Shown here in pieces: positions 62,807 to 64,000 of a DNA stretch of 64,000 nt. The notes under the pieces are model-generated. The model did not search any database, was not told the DNA's origin, and saw only the letters and a program-made list of their open reading frames with translations. Location: assembly GCA_021432605.1 (NCBI GenBank), contig MU271143.1, positions 381,277 to 445,276 of the forward strand, read 5' to 3'. Within the stretch, counting starts at the first letter, position 1; every line of letters starts with the position of its first letter. The stretch comes from Coniochaeta sp. PMI_546 (taxonomy: Eukaryota; Ascomycota; Sordariomycetes; Coniochaetales; Coniochaetaceae). The translations under genes were made by a program, and so were the position numbers.

Positions 62807-64000
62807 TGTCTATTTATGGTGATGCCGGGCGTAGTGGCCGTTTGGATTGTGCCCCCCGGAGCGACACTGACGAAGTTCGTTCTGCAGATGTCCGGATGCC
62901 AAATCTGATTTGCTCCAGCCGGACCGTGTGGGGGCCACTAGTGCCCGAACGCTCGGGACGCGAGATCACGTGGGTGCTCTGCGTGGGGGAGAAACCTCCG
63001 TTCCTAAGGAGGAAGCTGCGACTTCCTGCCTATTTCCAAAATGCAACTGCAACTGTACACGTACACAGTGCTGTCGTATGTAAGGTACTTTCCTCTGGCC
63101 CGGATTTCGTTGCTACGACGGACGACGATCTGGACGAGATGCTTAATCTGACCTCAAACGGCGTCCGGCATTGTCACCGGTCGACGACTGCAACGCCGGT
63201 CAAGTGCGGCTAAATGGCCCGAGCTTCGTCGACCAGCACGTGTAGTCTACTGTGGTAATCTAGAACTTATCCACAGTACTGTATCCTACAGATTACCTTA
63301 GTATATACCCTTCTAGTGTAATGAGTTTAGCGCAAACCTTGAACATGCCGCACTTTTGACCCTACGTCTGGACCTTGCCGGAGGAACTGCTTTCACATGG
63401 GACGGACTGTGGATCAGGGCGGGCGGAGTCTCACCGTGAGTCTCGCTCTCACCTCAGAGTTAATTAAAGATGGGTTGGCCATACCCGGATTCATCAATCA
63501 GCCTGGAAGCATTCCTGCCGAGGAACATATGCAATGGAACGCATTTGGCCCTGATGGAAGGGTCCAGAGTCGCATGGCCTTATCCGTCCATGCTTGAAGC
63601 TCCGAAAGGAGAGTCTCGCCTGGCGGTTGAAGTGAACTCGATATTGTAAGGTTATGTCACAGTGCATCAGCGGCAGTCTTATCACGACTCTGCTATGGCT
63701 ACTAGCCCTATTCAGGACATCAATCCTTGCTCATCGGTCGGTTTGGTGCTAGCCTTTCGGCGGCAATCGCTTGACGGTGAGAAGTCTTTGCACTAGAGGC
63801 TATCGCGAAATGTGCTCCTCGGTTCATTGGTTGCGCATCACAACTTGCCGGGCGTCTTTCCCGAGATATCGCCTAGACGGAAAATCCGGAGCCATCATCA
63901 GCACAGGTGGATCAAGAAATAGATCTTCCATCAATTTTCGTCAACTAGCTTTTCCAGAGTCCAGGCTGTACGTGTAGAGTCGGGGAATCTGTTCCGAGTT
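62807..64000. other. Terminal non-coding interval
   Basis: This stretch upstream of the metaxin-like gene reaches the window edge. ATCACGTG at 62965-62972 (CACGTGAT on the minus strand) is the only element I recognise. Short frames at 62782, 63397 and 63771 have no supportable identity. Confidence 0.5.

Overview
The window is nuclear DNA of a filamentous ascomycete (Pezizomycotina, most likely Sordariomycetes). The support is short GT-AG introns of about 40-230 nt, often with a CTRAC-type branch motif, and families typical of that group: Zn2Cys6 and bZIP/DUF3425 regulators, DUF1996 and DUF4360 secreted proteins, an indoleamine dioxygenase, INO80 Ies4, and single-copy RIB1, GID1, RPS24 and NAA10 orthologues. 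Genus is not resolved. Most multi-exon gene models below were checked so that the exon lengths sum to a multiple of three. I recognised no rRNA, tRNA, CRISPR array, intact transposon or virus-like element.

Left part (1-30 kb) is accessory in character, with long gene-poor gaps. It holds a vacuolar iron/manganese (VIT1/CCC1) transporter; a divergent pair of a DHA2 drug-efflux MFS transporter and a Zn2Cys6 regulator whose shared promoter carries stacked inverted repeats and a three-unit 26-bp tandem repeat; two proteins of unknown family; an SDR; a secreted DUF1996 protein; an F-box-like protein; a small mitochondrial-type membrane protein; and a divergent SDR/bZIP pair separated by four copies of a 17-bp motif. 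Then come pyrroline-5-carboxylate reductase (proline synthesis), a small YCII-domain protein in three exons, a secreted cyanophycinase-like S51 peptidase, and a 61-residue secreted peptide with eight cysteines that appears only after splicing.

Middle part (29-46 kb) is denser and more housekeeping: a TDT-family (Mae1/Ssu1-like) transporter, an eEF2-lysine methyltransferase (EFM3-like), a small C2H2 protein, ribosomal protein eS24, a small secreted or anchored protein, a 1,624-residue coilin-like acidic nuclear protein, GTP cyclohydrolase II (riboflavin) and a DUF4360 secreted protein.

Right part (46-64 kb) starts with a 4-kb gene-poor stretch holding an ankyrin-like relic, followed by NatA catalytic subunit NAA10, indoleamine 2,3-dioxygenase (tryptophan to kynurenine and NAD), an unresolved coding-like patch, INO80 subunit Ies4, the GID/CTLH ubiquitin-ligase subunit GID1/VID30, and a metaxin/SAM35-SAM37-like mitochondrial import protein. 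CACGTGAY boxes recur upstream of RPS24, EFM3, IDO and the metaxin-like gene.

Points most worth following: the decorated MFS/Zn2Cys6 promoter, the four-copy motif between the SDR and bZIP genes, a NAGNAG splice acceptor that would change the bZIP DNA-binding helix, the cysteine-rich peptide gene, and the unknown membrane protein whose splice junctions are flanked by complementary exon sequence.
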